A DNA stretch of 64,000 nt, from assembly GCF_900142375.1 (NCBI RefSeq), contig NZ_FRAR01000010.1:62001-126000 (forward strand). Direction: 5' to 3'. The notes beneath the pieces were generated by a model. The model was given only the letters and a program-made list of their open reading frames with translations, did no database searches and was not told the origin of the DNA. Every line of letters starts with the position of its first letter. The first letter of the stretch is position 1. The position numbers and the translations under genes are program-made. Origin of the DNA: Desulforamulus aeronauticus DSM 10349 (GTDB lineage Bacteria > Bacillota > Desulfotomaculia > Desulfotomaculales > Desulfotomaculaceae). This document shows, piece after piece, positions 10,465 to 19,831 of this stretch.

Positions 10465-11072
10465 GACTTCACCAGCTTTCCGAAATTTTGCAAAATGCGT
10501 AGACCCAGGTTGCTACTTTTTTCCGGGTGGAATTGAATGCCAAAGACATTGTCCCGCCCTACCACCGAAGCAAAGGGTAGCCCGTATTCAGTACGAGTAA
10601 TGGTCAGTTCCGGGTCAGCTGGTTCCACATAATAGGAGTGTACAAAGTAAAAGGCCGAACCATCGGGAACTCCCTCCAACAAGGGGCTGGCTTTCTGTTT
10701 TACCGCCTGGTTCCAACCCATATGGGGTACCTTTAACTGACCTTCGGGAAAGCGTCTTACCTTGCCCGGAAAAATCCCCAATCCCTGGGTATTGCCAAAT
10801 TCTTCACTGACATCAAAAAGTAACTGCTGCCCCAGACAAATACCCAAAAAAGGCTTCCTGGCCGCCACTACCCGCTGAATCACTTCTATCATGCCAGACT
10901 TTTTTAAATTCTCCATAGCATCGCCAAAGGCACCTACTCCCGGCAGCACCACTGCCGGAGCAGCCTCCACAGCGGCCGGGTCCTGTACAATCGAGGCCTC
11001 ACAGCCGACCCGGGCAAACCCCTTTTGTACGCTGCGCAAATTGCCCATGCCGTAATCAATAATGGCAATCAC
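10461..11072 (-). CDS. hisH: Imidazole glycerol phosphate synthase glutaminase subunit HisH
   Basis: This 203-residue class I glutamine amidotransferase feeds ammonia to HisF. The nucleophile Cys is in GICLGQQLLF near residue 80, with the His-Glu pair in FGIQFHPEKSS near 183-185. The start is GTG at 11072 with GGGGGTG seven bases upstream, just past the hisB stop. It overlaps hisA by four bases. Confidence 0.97.
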   Translation of the reverse strand: MIAIIDYGMGNLRSVQKGFARVGCEASIVQDPAAVEAAPAVVLPGVGAFGDAMENLKKSGMIEVIQRVVAARKPFLGICLGQQLLFDVSEEFGNTQGLGIFPGKVRRFPEGQLKVPHMGWNQAVKQKASPLLEGVPDGSAFYFVHSYYVEPADPELTITRTEYGLPFASVVGRDNVFGIQFHPEKSSNLGLRILQNFGKLVKS

Positions 11073-11073
11073 A

Positions 11074-11667
11074 TTACAGCACCCCCTTGGTGGAAGGAAT
11101 TCCGGTCAGGCGATTATCCTTCGCCATGGCCTGCCGTAAGGCACGGCCCACTGCCTTAAAAGCCCCTTCAATAATGTGGTGGGTATTGTGTCCGCTGAAC
11201 ATCCGAATATGTAAGGTGATACCACTATTGAGGGCCAACGCGCGGAAAAACTCCTTCACTAATTCTGTATCAAAGGTGCCTACTTTGGCAGCCGGTAAGG
11301 GTAAATCCATTTCCAAATGACCCCGACCACTGATATCCACGGCTGCTAGGATTAGAGCCTCATCCATGGGTACCAGGGCATGACCATAGCGAGTAATCCC
11401 TGCCTTATTGCCTAGGGCGCTCTTAAGAGCCTGCCCTAACGCAATCCCCACGTCTTCCACGGTATGATGATCGTCGATATGGGTATCACCATTAGCCTCG
11501 ACGATCAAATCAAAGGCCCCGTGTTTGCTAAGCAGGTTTAACATGTGATCGAAAAAGCCTACCCCGGTGGTCACCTGGTATTCACCGGTACCATCCAAGA
11601 TAAGGACCAGCTTAATTTGCGTTTCTGTGGTCATCCGTGCCACTTCTGATTTGCGCTCCGGGGCCAC
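11074..11667 (-). CDS. hisB: Imidazoleglycerol-phosphate dehydratase HisB
   Basis: This 197-residue monofunctional dehydratase carries no phosphatase domain, so histidinol phosphatase must be encoded elsewhere. Metal-binding motifs HIDDHHTVED and GHNTHHIIE are present. GTG 11667 follows GGAGGGGAATAAG, and the hisC stop codon lies inside that ribosome site. Confidence 0.96.
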   Translation of the reverse strand: MAPERKSEVARMTTETQIKLVLILDGTGEYQVTTGVGFFDHMLNLLSKHGAFDLIVEANGDTHIDDHHTVEDVGIALGQALKSALGNKAGITRYGHALVPMDEALILAAVDISGRGHLEMDLPLPAAKVGTFDTELVKEFFRALALNSGITLHIRMFSGHNTHHIIEGAFKAVGRALRQAMAKDNRLTGIPSTKGVL

Positions 11668-11668
11668 C

Positions 11669-12754
11669 TTATTCCCCTCCTAACTCTGCAAGCACTGCAG
11701 ACAATGCCTGGATAAATCGCTGGTTTTGTTCCGGGGTTCCCACAGAAACTCTGAGAAAGCCTGGCAATTCTGGGCCACCCAGTTTGCGAATCAATATCCC
11801 TTTGTCCAGCAGCCCCTGATAAACTGTTTTGCTTTCGTAATTAGTTCGGAAAAGAATATAATTGGTTACCGAGGGATAGGGTGTAACCCCTGCCATCCCT
11901 TGCAGTTCTTGCCAAAGCTTATTGCGACTCTCAATAATGTCTTGGATTTGCTGGGCAAAGACTTCCCTGTGCTGCAGTACCAACCTAGCAGCTGCTTGGG
12001 AAAAGGAGTTTAGATTGAAAGGTTGCTTCACTTTTTTAATTTGGCGCAGCACATCTGGGTTACCAATCATATACCCCACCCGCAGTCCAGCCAAAGCATA
12101 GGCCTTGGAGAAGGTACGCAGGATCACTAAATGGGGGTAACGCTGCAGCAACGGTAAACAATCCTGCCCACCAAATTCCAGATAGGCCTGATCAACCACC
12201 ACGAGGCAGTTCACCGCTTGCAGTACACTTTCTATTTCTTCCAAGGTAGAGGCGTTGCCGGTGGGGTTATTAGGTGAACAAATGAACAGCACGCGGGAAT
12301 CTGGTTTCCGAGCATAGCACAAGAGAGCAGGTACATCCAGGGAAAAATCCTCCCGGCGGGGTACCGGTATGGGTTTTGCCCCGGCCACCAAGCAATGAAT
12401 ACGATACATGGAAAAGGTGGGATTGGTAATGAGTACCCGACCACCGGTACCAAAGGTAAGCAGAATGTTTAGGATTAACTCATCAGAGCCATTCCCTACC
12501 ATAAGTTGCTCCGGGCTTACCCCTACATAGGCTGCAATATCCCGGCGCAGAGCGACGGCTTCCCCGTCGGGGTAACGGCTGAGCATTTCATCAGCAATCA
12601 ATTCCCCCAACCGCTGTGCTACCTCTGCAGGAAAGGGATAGGGATTTTCATTGGCATCTAGCTTTACCACATCGGAATAGAGGTGAGCATCATAGGCTAC
12701 CAACTTATCCAAATCTTTCCGAACGATACTACTTAAATCAAAGGGAAACACCAT
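11669..12754 (-). CDS. hisC: Histidinol-phosphate aminotransferase HisC
   Basis: This is a pyridoxal-phosphate fold-type I aminotransferase of about 361 residues. It shows KLDANENPYPFP at the N-terminus, the PLP Asp/Tyr region (VVVDQAYLEFGG) and the Schiff-base Lys in RTFSKAYALAGLRVGY near 218. ATG 12754 is preferred over GTG 12760 because AAAGGA lies at proper distance only for the ATG. The 5' end overlaps the hisD 3' end by 17 bases. Confidence 0.95.
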   Translation of the reverse strand: MVFPFDLSSIVRKDLDKLVAYDAHLYSDVVKLDANENPYPFPAEVAQRLGELIADEMLSRYPDGEAVALRRDIAAYVGVSPEQLMVGNGSDELILNILLTFGTGGRVLITNPTFSMYRIHCLVAGAKPIPVPRREDFSLDVPALLCYARKPDSRVLFICSPNNPTGNASTLEEIESVLQAVNCLVVVDQAYLEFGGQDCLPLLQRYPHLVILRTFSKAYALAGLRVGYMIGNPDVLRQIKKVKQPFNLNSFSQAAARLVLQHREVFAQQIQDIIESRNKLWQELQGMAGVTPYPSVTNYILFRTNYESKTVYQGLLDKGILIRKLGGPELPGFLRVSVGTPEQNQRFIQALSAVLAELGGE

Positions 12755-14051
12755 CTTCACTTCCTTTCAACCGCACTCTAACAGCATTGGCATGGGCTTG
12801 CAGTCCTTCAACCTCAGCGAGACGAACAATATCCGGTCCCAGCTGCAGTAGGCTTTCTTTGGAAAAAGAAATCACGCTGGATTTCTTCATAAAAGTATCC
12901 ACGTTTAAAGGAGAATAAAACCGGGCAGTGCCACTGGTGGGCAGTACATGGTTGGGCCCAGCTAAATAATCTCCCACTGGTTCCGGTGAGTAAGCACCCA
13001 GGAAAATAGCACCGGCATTTTTAATCTGTCCCAAACATTCGAAGGGTTGTGCTACCAGTAGTTCCAGATGTTCCGGGGCAAACTGGTTGGCCAAGGCCAG
13101 GGATTCCTGAAGTCCGTCGGTAATCACGATGGCACTATAGTTGGTTAGCGCTGACCGGGCTATCTCCTGCCTGGGTAGCTCTGTAAGTTGCCGTTCCAAT
13201 TCCTCGCCTACTTTAATGGCCAGGTCTTCATCATGAGTCAGGAAGATGGCCGAAGCCAGACGGTCATGTTCTGCCTGGGAAAGCATATCCGCTGCGGCAT
13301 ATTCCGGGTTGGCCGATCCATCCGCCACCACCAACACTTCACTGGGACCAGCCAGCATATCAATACCCACTTGACCATAAACCAGCCGTTTCGCCAGCGT
13401 AACATAGATATTACCCGGCCCGGTGATTTTATCCACCCGTTGGATGGACTCTGTGCCATAGGCTAACGCTGCCACCGCCTGGGCCCCGCCCACTTTGTAA
13501 ACTTCATCCACCCCTGCCTCGGCTGCTGCCACTAGGGTATAAGGATTAACACTGCCGTCTGCTTGAGGAGGCGTTACCATGATAATCCGACCAACGCCGG
13601 CCACTTTGGCCGGAATAGCGTTCATCAGCACCGAGGAGGGATAGGAAGCGGTACCTCCAGGTACATAAATACCCACTCGTTCCAGGGGAAGGATAAGCTG
13701 CCCCAGGATAGTGCCGTCCTGTTCAGGCTGAAACCAGGAGCGCGATAATTGTTTCTGGTGGAACTTTTCAATCCTGTCCTTAGCCAAGCGAAGGGATTTT
13801 AAAACCTCTTGATCCACCGCTGCATAGGCCTGCTCCATTTCTGCAGGGCTTACTTTTAACTGGGCAGTACTCAGGCTAGCACCATCAAAACGCCGTGTGA
13901 AGGCACAAAGGGCCGCATCGCCGGTTTGCCGAACCTCTTCCATAATTGCCGCCACTCGGGCGGCCAATTCATCTATGTTTGTGATGCGTTTATCTAATAA
14001 GGAACTCAGTTGTTCTGCATCCGTTGCCTTGATGATCCTAATGACACCCAT
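12738..14051 (-). CDS. hisD: Histidinol dehydrogenase HisD
   Basis: This 437-residue zinc enzyme oxidises histidinol to histidine in two NAD+ steps. Signature segments include [21 protein letters not shown] in shortened form ([12 protein letters not shown]), [25 protein letters not shown] and the His pair in [13 protein letters not shown] 14051 has GGAGGAGGG upstream. The longer frame from 14072 lacks a site. It overlaps the hisG 3' end by 14 bases. Confidence 0.96.
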   Translation of the reverse strand: MGVIRIIKATDAEQLSSLLDKRITNIDELAARVAAIMEEVRQTGDAALCAFTRRFDGASLSTAQLKVSPAEMEQAYAAVDQEVLKSLRLAKDRIEKFHQKQLSRSWFQPEQDGTILGQLILPLERVGIYVPGGTASYPSSVLMNAIPAKVAGVGRIIMVTPPQADGSVNPYTLVAAAEAGVDEVYKVGGAQAVAALAYGTESIQRVDKITGPGNIYVTLAKRLVYGQVGIDMLAGPSEVLVVADGSANPEYAAADMLSQAEHDRLASAIFLTHDEDLAIKVGEELERQLTELPRQEIARSALTNYSAIVITDGLQESLALANQFAPEHLELLVAQPFECLGQIKNAGAIFLGAYSPEPVGDYLAGPNHVLPTSGTARFYSPLNVDTFMKKSSVISFSKESLLQLGPDIVRLAEVEGLQAHANAVRVRLKGSEDGVSL

Positions 14052-14706
14052 CCAGTATGCCCTCCTCCACAATTTGCCGCATTTTCTCCACCAGCGGATT
14101 GATTCTCTCGCTTTTTAGGCGGTGGCTAACCCGGTTGGCGATTAAACGTGTGGTAGAGCTTAAAACATCTGCAATGGGTACCAGCTTGTTTTCCTTCAGC
14201 GTACGACCGGTGGAAACCAAATCCACAATCATCTCTGCCAAGCCAACAATGGGGGCCAACTCGATATTTCCATGCAGTTTGATAATTTCCATCTGCATAC
14301 CCTGGCGGCGGAAAAATTCCTCTGCGATATGGGGGAATTTAGTAGCCACCCGGGTTTGGTTCCATTGCTGCAATGCTTGCTCCTTGCCTTCCGGTACAGC
14401 TACCATAAAGCGGCAGCCACCATATTTTAAATCCAGCAATTCATAAACATCCTTATGCTGTTCCACAATCGTATCTTTTCCCGCTAATCCTAAATCCGCG
14501 GCACCATATTCTACATAGGTGGGAATATCCGTTGGGCGACAGATAATAAACCGCACCGCATCCTGCTCAGAATAAAGTAACAGTTGACGTCCTGGATTTT
14601 GAATCGCCTCTATTTGTAAACCAGCCAAACCAAGTAACTTGACCGAGGGTTGGTATAGGGTGCCCTTGGGTAAAGCAATGGTTAGCATTTCTCTGGCTGC
14701 AACCAA
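14038..14706 (-). CDS. hisG: ATP phosphoribosyltransferase, short form HisG
   Basis: This 222-residue catalytic subunit condenses ATP with PRPP, the committed step. It is the short form that ends without the C-terminal ACT-like regulatory domain and needs HisZ, which is encoded just upstream. [10 protein letters not shown], the GLAGKDTI loop and the PRPP motif [12 protein letters not shown] are visible. A TTG start at 14706 is supported by AGAGGTGAT eight bases upstream. ATG 14688 is possible but lacks a site. It has its own SigA-type promoter and a palindrome in the leader. Confidence 0.95.
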   Translation of the reverse strand: MVAAREMLTIALPKGTLYQPSVKLLGLAGLQIEAIQNPGRQLLLYSEQDAVRFIICRPTDIPTYVEYGAADLGLAGKDTIVEQHKDVYELLDLKYGGCRFMVAVPEGKEQALQQWNQTRVATKFPHIAEEFFRRQGMQMEIIKLHGNIELAPIVGLAEMIVDLVSTGRTLKENKLVPIADVLSSTTRLIANRVSHRLKSERINPLVEKMRQIVEEGILDGCH

Positions 14707-14722
14707 GTCTACATCACCTCTT

Positions 14723-14737
14723 TAGTTTATTAAACTA
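14723..14737. promoter_or_regulatory. Perfect palindrome in hisG leader, candidate operator
   Basis: TAGTTTA, one base and TAAACTA form a perfect 15-base palindrome. It lies between the -10 box and the ribosome site of hisG, where a bound protein would block initiation. Its AT-rich composition leaves chance as an alternative. Confidence 0.4.
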
Positions 14738-14742
14738 TTAAT

Positions 14743-14771
14743 ATGGTAGATTAGTATTGAAGTGGTGTCAA
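14743..14771 (-). promoter_or_regulatory. SigA-type promoter for hisG onward
   Basis: On the minus strand TTGACA, 17 bases and TACCAT occur, about 35 bases before the hisG start. This would let hisG-D-C-B-H-A-F-IE be transcribed apart from the yerC-like gene and hisZ. Confidence 0.7.
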
Positions 14772-14794
14772 GAGGGAATTTTTTATGAAAGATG

Positions 14795-14826
14795 AGATGG
14801 ATAATACCATACCCTGAACATATTTT
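14795..14826. repeat. Dispersed repeat, single-end copy (copy b)
   Basis: ATGGATAATACCATACCCTG here matches the right end of the 19516-19810 element (GGATAACACCATACCCTG). The other end is not visible. It lies between hisZ and the hisG promoter. Confidence 0.55.
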
Positions 14827-14842
14827 CTTTACTTGCTATAGC

Positions 14843-14866
14843 AAAACGCCGGTTGCCCGGCGTTTT
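14843..14866. terminator. Intrinsic terminator after hisZ
   Basis: The ten-base stem AAAACGCCGG/CCGGCGTTTT has loop TTGC. It begins two bases past the hisZ stop. The longer T-run (seven) is on the plus strand and the minus strand has four, so termination of hisZ messages may be partial. Confidence 0.65.
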
Positions 14867-14867
14867 T

Positions 14868-16073
14868 TTACACAGTAAATTCTTCTTGATTCCCATCAGC
14901 ATAGAAATAAATCACCCGGGACGCCCCTAGGGTACGTGCTTCGGACTTTGCTCTATTTGGGGGGTACTCAAACAAAGCCGTTACCACTTTCAGTCCACTA
15001 TTTCTTAATTCACGTGCTGTCGTCAGTGCTTTCGCCATACTTTCGTTTTCCCAAGCCACCAGCACGTCAGGCATAGGCTCTTGAGGTATACCCTGTAGTC
15101 TTTCCAGGGCCACCAGCACCCGATCTAAATTCACGGCAAAACCGGTGGCTGGCATGGGATAGCCATAGTTAGCCAGTAATTGATTATAACGGCCACCACC
15201 ACAGATGGGAAAGCCCACAGCCACAGTGTAGCCCTCAAATACCAGACCGGTATAATAATCCAAGCCTCTTAAAAGCCCTAAGTCTAAAGTAATATATCTT
15301 TCAACACCATAACAGCTAAGCCCCGCATATAATTGCTGCAGGTTGAGAATGGCATCCACGGCGGGACCCTCCTGGGCTAGTTCCCTGGCCTTATCTAAAA
15401 TTTCCGGTCCTCCCCGAAGTTCTATAAGGTCCAGCGCCCGTCTGGCTTCTTCAGGGGTAGCAGCATGGGCAGCCAGTATTTCTTCCACTCGGACAAAATC
15501 TTTATTCCCCAATGCCTCTTTCAGGTATTGAGCCGCTTCTTCAGGTAAATTCAATTGCGTAACCAAGCCATGAAAGATTCCCACGTGTCCAATGCTGACT
15601 TGAAAATCGCCCAGACCGGTTTGCTTCAGATATTCAGTAACCAGGGCCACCGCTTCGGCATCGGCTTCCGGTGAAGAAGCGCCCATCAATTCCACCCCGG
15701 CCTGGTAAAACTCCCGCTGCCGTCCCACCTGGGGCTGCTCGTAGTTAAATACATTAGCCAGGTAAAAAAGTCTTAGGGGTGGGGTGATTCCTTTCATCCT
15801 GGTGGCCACCAGCCGTGCCATCGGACGAGTCATATCCGGACGCAGGGCCATCAGATGCCCTTGACGATCGAGAAATTTAAAGAACTTATCTTCCTGTATT
15901 TCTTCTGAAGCTAGGTTCTCCATGTACTCAAAGGTGGGGGTAACCACTTCTTGATAACCCCACCCTTCCACTAAACTAGCAAATTGATCTTTTAAACTGC
16001 GCATCAAATGAGCTTCCGCAGGCAAGACATCTCTTACCCCAGGAGCCAGTCTGCCAAATCTACTGGATGTCAT
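14868..16073 (-). CDS. hisZ: ATP phosphoribosyltransferase regulatory subunit HisZ
   Basis: This 401-residue paralogue of histidyl-tRNA synthetase lacks the C-terminal anticodon-binding and charging function and activates short HisG, giving histidine feedback. It shows the class II motif 1-like GRLAPGVRDVLPAE, motif 2-like MALRPDMTRPMARL, and the HisRS-like YYTGLVFEGY and GGGRYNQLL. Its presence agrees with the short HisG. ATG at 16073 lies 11 bases past the yerC-like gene, so the two are probably one unit. Confidence 0.93.
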   Translation of the reverse strand: MTSSRFGRLAPGVRDVLPAEAHLMRSLKDQFASLVEGWGYQEVVTPTFEYMENLASEEIQEDKFFKFLDRQGHLMALRPDMTRPMARLVATRMKGITPPLRLFYLANVFNYEQPQVGRQREFYQAGVELMGASSPEADAEAVALVTEYLKQTGLGDFQVSIGHVGIFHGLVTQLNLPEEAAQYLKEALGNKDFVRVEEILAAHAATPEEARRALDLIELRGGPEILDKARELAQEGPAVDAILNLQQLYAGLSCYGVERYITLDLGLLRGLDYYTGLVFEGYTVAVGFPICGGGRYNQLLANYGYPMPATGFAVNLDRVLVALERLQGIPQEPMPDVLVAWENESMAKALTTARELRNSGLKVVTALFEYPPNRAKSEARTLGASRVIYFYADGNQEEFTV

Positions 16074-16084
16074 TGCTTCACCTC

Positions 16085-16411
16085 TTACGATTCTTGAATG
16101 TCTTCCACCAAAGGACTGGGGTCCGGCAATCTGGACAACACCAGCTTATAGCCATCGGCACCGTAATTTAGGCAACGTTTTACCCGACTGATGGTGGCCG
16201 TGCTAGCACCCGTTTTCCCCGCTATTTCACCATAGGTGCGATTCGCCTCTAACATCTTGGCCACTTCCAAGCGCTGAGCCAGAGAATGTAGCTCAGCCAC
16301 GGTACATATATCCTCAAAAAACCGATAGCATTCATCATTATCCTTCAGGGCGAGTATCGCCTCAAAAAGACGATCATTAAGAGGCGCTTTTAATTTGCCA
16401 TGATAACCCAA
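16085..16411 (-). CDS. YerC/YecD family TrpR-like DNA-binding protein
   Basis: This 108-residue protein belongs to the TrpR-related YerC family. Residues about 35-85 contain the family core (TVAELHSLAQRLEVAKML, then the helix-turn-helix TYGEIAGKTGASTATISRV and the GADGYKLVL end). TTG 16411 is used, behind GGGAGGG. It is the first gene of the his cluster, upstream of hisZ. YerC-type proteins have been proposed as histidine-operon regulators in Firmicutes, so a his repressor role is reasonable. The effector and operator are not shown by sequence alone. An inverted repeat lies in the leader. Confidence 0.85.
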   Translation of the reverse strand: MGYHGKLKAPLNDRLFEAILALKDNDECYRFFEDICTVAELHSLAQRLEVAKMLEANRTYGEIAGKTGASTATISRVKRCLNYGADGYKLVLSRLPDPSPLVEDIQES

Positions 16412-16467
16412 AGGAAATCCCTCCCTTTACACCTAATATTATGACCAGGAAAAGCATTCCCCATCTA

Positions 16468-16500
16468 TATCTTGTTCCCCTTTTCGACGTTAACAAGATA
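16468..16500. promoter_or_regulatory. Inverted repeat upstream of yerC-hisZ, candidate operator
   Basis: TATCTTGTT, 15 bases and AACAAGATA form a perfect nine-base inverted repeat about 60 bases before the TTG start. It could be an operator or an mRNA stem. It does not resemble the palindrome before hisG, so one protein binding both is not supported. Confidence 0.4.
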
Positions 16501-16520
16501 AATCCTTTATTATTTTATTA

Positions 16521-16568
16521 CTTTAAAGAAACAAAATTGCCGGTTGCTTGGAAGAACAACCGACAATT
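16521..16568 (-). terminator. Intrinsic terminator of the pur operon after purD
   Basis: On the minus strand AATTGTCGGTTG and CAACCGGCAATT pair with one mismatch across a ten-base loop and are followed by TTTTGTTTCTTT. It lies about 70 bases past the purD stop and just upstream of the his cluster. Confidence 0.8.
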
Positions 16569-16637
16569 AGTTACTCTATTTAGTTTTAACCATCTAGTAG
16601 CTGTCACATAAAAACCGGTCTTTGGCTGTTGGCCATT

Positions 16638-17903
16638 CTATCGATTCACGGCCTTTTGCCCGATATCTTTGCGGTAGTGTGCACCCGCAAAGTGAATGGA
16701 CTCTACTCCCTGATACACCCGCTTGATGGCCTCTTGTATGTCTTTCCCGGTGGTAGTTACGCCCAGTACGCGACCACCGGCAGTTACTACCTGACCCTCC
16801 CGACTGGTGGTTCCGGCATGGAAAACCACCACACCTTCAGGAACTTTTTCAAAGCCTGTTATCTCCTGGCCCTTCTCATAGCTGCCTGGGTAGCCCGCAG
16901 CCGCCATCACCACACAGACCGCTGCCCCATCCTTCCACTGGACTGATTGTTCAGCCAGTCTTCCTTGCAAAATGGCTTCGATAATATCCACCAGATCCGT
17001 CTCTAGCAGACTTAACACGGGTTGCGTCTCAGGATCACCAAACCTGGCGTTAAACTCCAGCACCTTGGGTCCGGTTGGCGTCACCATCAATCCAGCATAT
17101 AAAACACCCCGGTAGGGTCTACCTTCTGCTGCCAGGGCCTTCACTGTGGGATAAAGGATGTCCCTTTCCACCGCCTCGGCCAATTCCGGTGTATAAACCG
17201 GAGCCGGTGCATAGGCTCCCATGCCACCCGTGTTCGGACCGGTATCCTGGTCCCCCACCCGTTTGTGATCCTGGGAGGACACCAAGGGTACGATGGTTTG
17301 CCCATCCACAAAGGCCAATACACTAACCTCTTCGCCCTCTAAAAACTCCTCTATAACCACCCGGTCCCCGGCCTGACCAAAGGCCCGCTCCGCCATGATA
17401 AAATCCACTGCCGCTAAGGCTGTTTCTTCATCCATGGCTACAATGACACCCTTGCCCGCTGCCAAGCCATCTGCTTTAATCACGCAGGGGGCACCGTACT
17501 GCTTCACATAAGCCCGGGCCTCCTTAGCGGTATCAAAGGTAGCATAGCGAGCCGAGGGAATGTTATATTTGGCCATGATATCCTTGGCTAATGCCTTACT
17601 GCCTTCAATCTCAGCCGCAGCTCGGGAAGGCCCAAAAATTTTCAGTCCCTGTTGCTGAAATATATCCACAATACCATTGGTCAGGGGAATTTCCGGCCCC
17701 ACCACTGTTAGGTCAATCTGTTCCTGTTGGGCAAAGGTCAAAAGTCCGGGAACATCCTCCGCTTGGATATTGACACAGGTTGCCATTTGGGCAATCCCGA
17801 CATTTCCCGGTGCACAGAAAATTTCTTTTACCTTCGGACTCTGGCGAAGTTTCCAGACCAAAGCATGCTCCCGGCCACCGCCGCCCACCACCAATACTTT
17901 CAT
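16638..17903 (-). CDS. purD: Phosphoribosylamine-glycine ligase PurD
   Basis: This 421-residue ATP-grasp enzyme makes GAR from phosphoribosylamine and glycine (step 2 of IMP synthesis). It has GGGGREHALVWKL at the N-terminus, the ATP-grasp lysines (KADGLAAGKGV), VIEEFLEGEEVSV, and the metal site FNARFGDPETQ near 295. It is the last gene of the operon, 17 bases after purH. Confidence 0.97.
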   Translation of the reverse strand: MKVLVVGGGGREHALVWKLRQSPKVKEIFCAPGNVGIAQMATCVNIQAEDVPGLLTFAQQEQIDLTVVGPEIPLTNGIVDIFQQQGLKIFGPSRAAAEIEGSKALAKDIMAKYNIPSARYATFDTAKEARAYVKQYGAPCVIKADGLAAGKGVIVAMDEETALAAVDFIMAERAFGQAGDRVVIEEFLEGEEVSVLAFVDGQTIVPLVSSQDHKRVGDQDTGPNTGGMGAYAPAPVYTPELAEAVERDILYPTVKALAAEGRPYRGVLYAGLMVTPTGPKVLEFNARFGDPETQPVLSLLETDLVDIIEAILQGRLAEQSVQWKDGAAVCVVMAAAGYPGSYEKGQEITGFEKVPEGVVVFHAGTTSREGQVVTAGGRVLGVTTTGKDIQEAIKRVYQGVESIHFAGAHYRKDIGQKAVNR

Positions 17904-17920
17904 GTGCGTTCACTCCACTC

Positions 17921-19465
17921 CTAATGCTTAAAATGCCGGATGCCGGTAAAAACCATAGCGATGCCGTGCTCATTGCAGGCTTTAATGGATTCTTCATCCC
18001 GAATAGAACCGCCAGGCTGAATAATGGCTGTAATACCAAACTTGGCTGCTTCATCCACTGTATCCCGGAAGGGGAAGAAGGCATCACTGGCCAATACAGA
18101 GCCTGGAGCCTTCTCCCCAGCCTGCTGGTAAGCAATCCGGGCAGAACCTACTCGGTTCATCTGGCCTGCTCCGACTCCGATAATCTGTCCCTCTTTCGCC
18201 AAAACAATGGCGTTGGATTTGACGTGTTTCACCACGGTCATAGCCAACAGCAATTCCTTCATTTCTGCCGGGTTAGGCTGCCTTTCGGTAACCACCTTTA
18301 ACTCCTCAGGATGAACAACCACTCTGTCTGCCTGCTGTACCAGCAAACCGCCGTTAACCTTCCTCACTTCCAGCTCATCTGAGGTCTGCTGACCGAGATC
18401 GCCGGTTTTCAGGACTCTCAGGTTAGGCTTTTGAGCTAAGATTGCCAAAGCCTCTGGGGCAAAATCCGGTGCCACAATAGCCTCTAGGAAAATTTTTGCC
18501 ATCTCGGAAGCAACCTCAGCATCTACTTCTCTATTCAAGGCTACGATACCACCGAAGGCGGAAACAGTATCTGTCTCATAGGCCTTACGGTAAGCATCCA
18601 CCAGGGTTTCGGCCACAGCCGTACCGCAAGGGTTATTGTGTTTAATAATAACGACACAGGGCTCGCTGAATTCCCTTACTAATTCCAGGGCACTGTTGGC
18701 ATCTAAAATGTTGTTGTAGGACAACTCTTTCCCGTTAAGTTGCCGGGCATTCGCAATGCAGGGACCAGTCACTGTAGGGTCTTGATAAAAGGCTGCCCGT
18801 TGGTGGGGGTTCTCCCCATAACGCAGGTTTTGTGCCTTTACCAAGGACAGGTTAAGTTCCGGCTGGAATTCTTCCTTCCCAATCACCCCAGAGAGATAAT
18901 TGGCAATGGCTGTGTCGTAGCTGGCTGTATGGGCAAAGGCTTCCCGAGCTAATTCCAGCCGTAAGGATTCTCCCAATTTCCCGTCCTGCTGCAAAGCTTC
19001 CAGCACCTGACCATAGCGGTCGGGATTCACTACAATACCCACATAGGCGTGATTCTTCGCTGCTGCCCGCACCATCGTAGGTCCGCCAATATCAATGTTC
19101 TCTATGGCATCAACCAAGGTGACCCCGGGCTTAGCAATGGTTTCCCGGAAGGGGTAAAGATTAACCACTACCAGATCAATGGGAGTAATGTTGTGTTCTT
19201 GTAGTTGCTGCAGGTGTTCTTCGTTACGCAGGGCCAGGATACCGCCGTGAACATTGGGGTGCAGAGTCTTCACCCGGCCTCCCAGGATTTCTGGAAACCC
19301 TGTTACATCCGAAACATAGGTTACTGGCACAGCTGCTTCCCGTAGGGTTTTGGCGGTGCCCCCGGTAGATACGATCTCCACTCCTAGGGCAGCTAAACCC
19401 CGGGCAAACTCCACCAGTCCCGATTTATCTGAAACACTGATTAACGCCCGTTTTATCACTAACAT
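17921..19465 (-). CDS. purH: Bifunctional AICAR formyltransferase / IMP cyclohydrolase PurH
   Basis: This 514-residue protein catalyses the last two steps to IMP. The N-terminal cyclohydrolase domain (1-200, MGS-like fold) begins [16 protein letters not shown] with [10 protein letters not shown]. The C-terminal transformylase domain shows [11 protein letters not shown] (catalytic Lys-His) and [12 protein letters not shown]. It also recycles AICAR released by HisF/HisH. A 366-base gap holding a fold-back repeat separates it from purN. Confidence 0.97.
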   Translation of the reverse strand: MLVIKRALISVSDKSGLVEFARGLAALGVEIVSTGGTAKTLREAAVPVTYVSDVTGFPEILGGRVKTLHPNVHGGILALRNEEHLQQLQEHNITPIDLVVVNLYPFRETIAKPGVTLVDAIENIDIGGPTMVRAAAKNHAYVGIVVNPDRYGQVLEALQQDGKLGESLRLELAREAFAHTASYDTAIANYLSGVIGKEEFQPELNLSLVKAQNLRYGENPHQRAAFYQDPTVTGPCIANARQLNGKELSYNNILDANSALELVREFSEPCVVIIKHNNPCGTAVAETLVDAYRKAYETDTVSAFGGIVALNREVDAEVASEMAKIFLEAIVAPDFAPEALAILAQKPNLRVLKTGDLGQQTSDELEVRKVNGGLLVQQADRVVVHPEELKVVTERQPNPAEMKELLLAMTVVKHVKSNAIVLAKEGQIIGVGAGQMNRVGSARIAYQQAGEKAPGSVLASDAFFPFRDTVDEAAKFGITAIIQPGGSIRDEESIKACNEHGIAMVFTGIRHFKH

Positions 19466-19515
19466 CCCGCCTTTCGAAACTCTTATCTAAAAAGAGAGGC
19501 ATTTAAAACAATAAA

Positions 19516-19810
19516 AATATGCGTCGCAGGGTGAGGTGTTATCCATAGCCAACGACTTTGTTTTGAAGGATAAATGAAAGGTTAGTTCGGGTATGGTGTT
19601 ATCCACGCTCAACTCCGTACTCCGCGTCGACAACACTAAGACTCACTACGGGTGGAATTAGGGTCGCCTCAATTCAACCTCCTGTTTCAGTTCGGCTAGC
19701 GCGCACGTCCTGTGCGCGCTCCCCTAATTCCACCCTCCGTTCGTCAAGTGTTGTTCACGACGCTCCGCAAGTCGTTCGCTACGGATAACACCATACCCTG
19801 CGACGCATTT
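19516..19810. repeat. Nested fold-back element between purN and purH (copy c)
   Basis: This is a noncoding 295-base inverted-repeat element. The right arm read on the minus strand begins GCGTCGCAGGGTATGGTG. A partial left copy at 19519-19558 begins GCGTCGCAGGGTGAGGTG. A second left copy at 19589 begins GGGTATGGTGTTATCCACG and keeps matching the right arm through GACAACACT/AGTGTTGTT and GGTGGAATTAGGG/CCCTAATTCCACC. The apex is a perfect GC-rich hairpin, AGCGCGCAC/GTGCGCGCT. No open frame is present, so it resembles a MITE or structural repeat. It is transcribed inside the pur operon. The 366-base gap holds nothing else I can see. Confidence 0.7.
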
Positions 19811-19831
19811 ACTTTTTTCTTTTTAGCTAAT

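Noticed and set aside
16412-16637. T-box or other tRNA-sensing leader before the his cluster
   Set aside because: No T-box sequence or specifier-type structure is seen; the stem here is the pur terminator.
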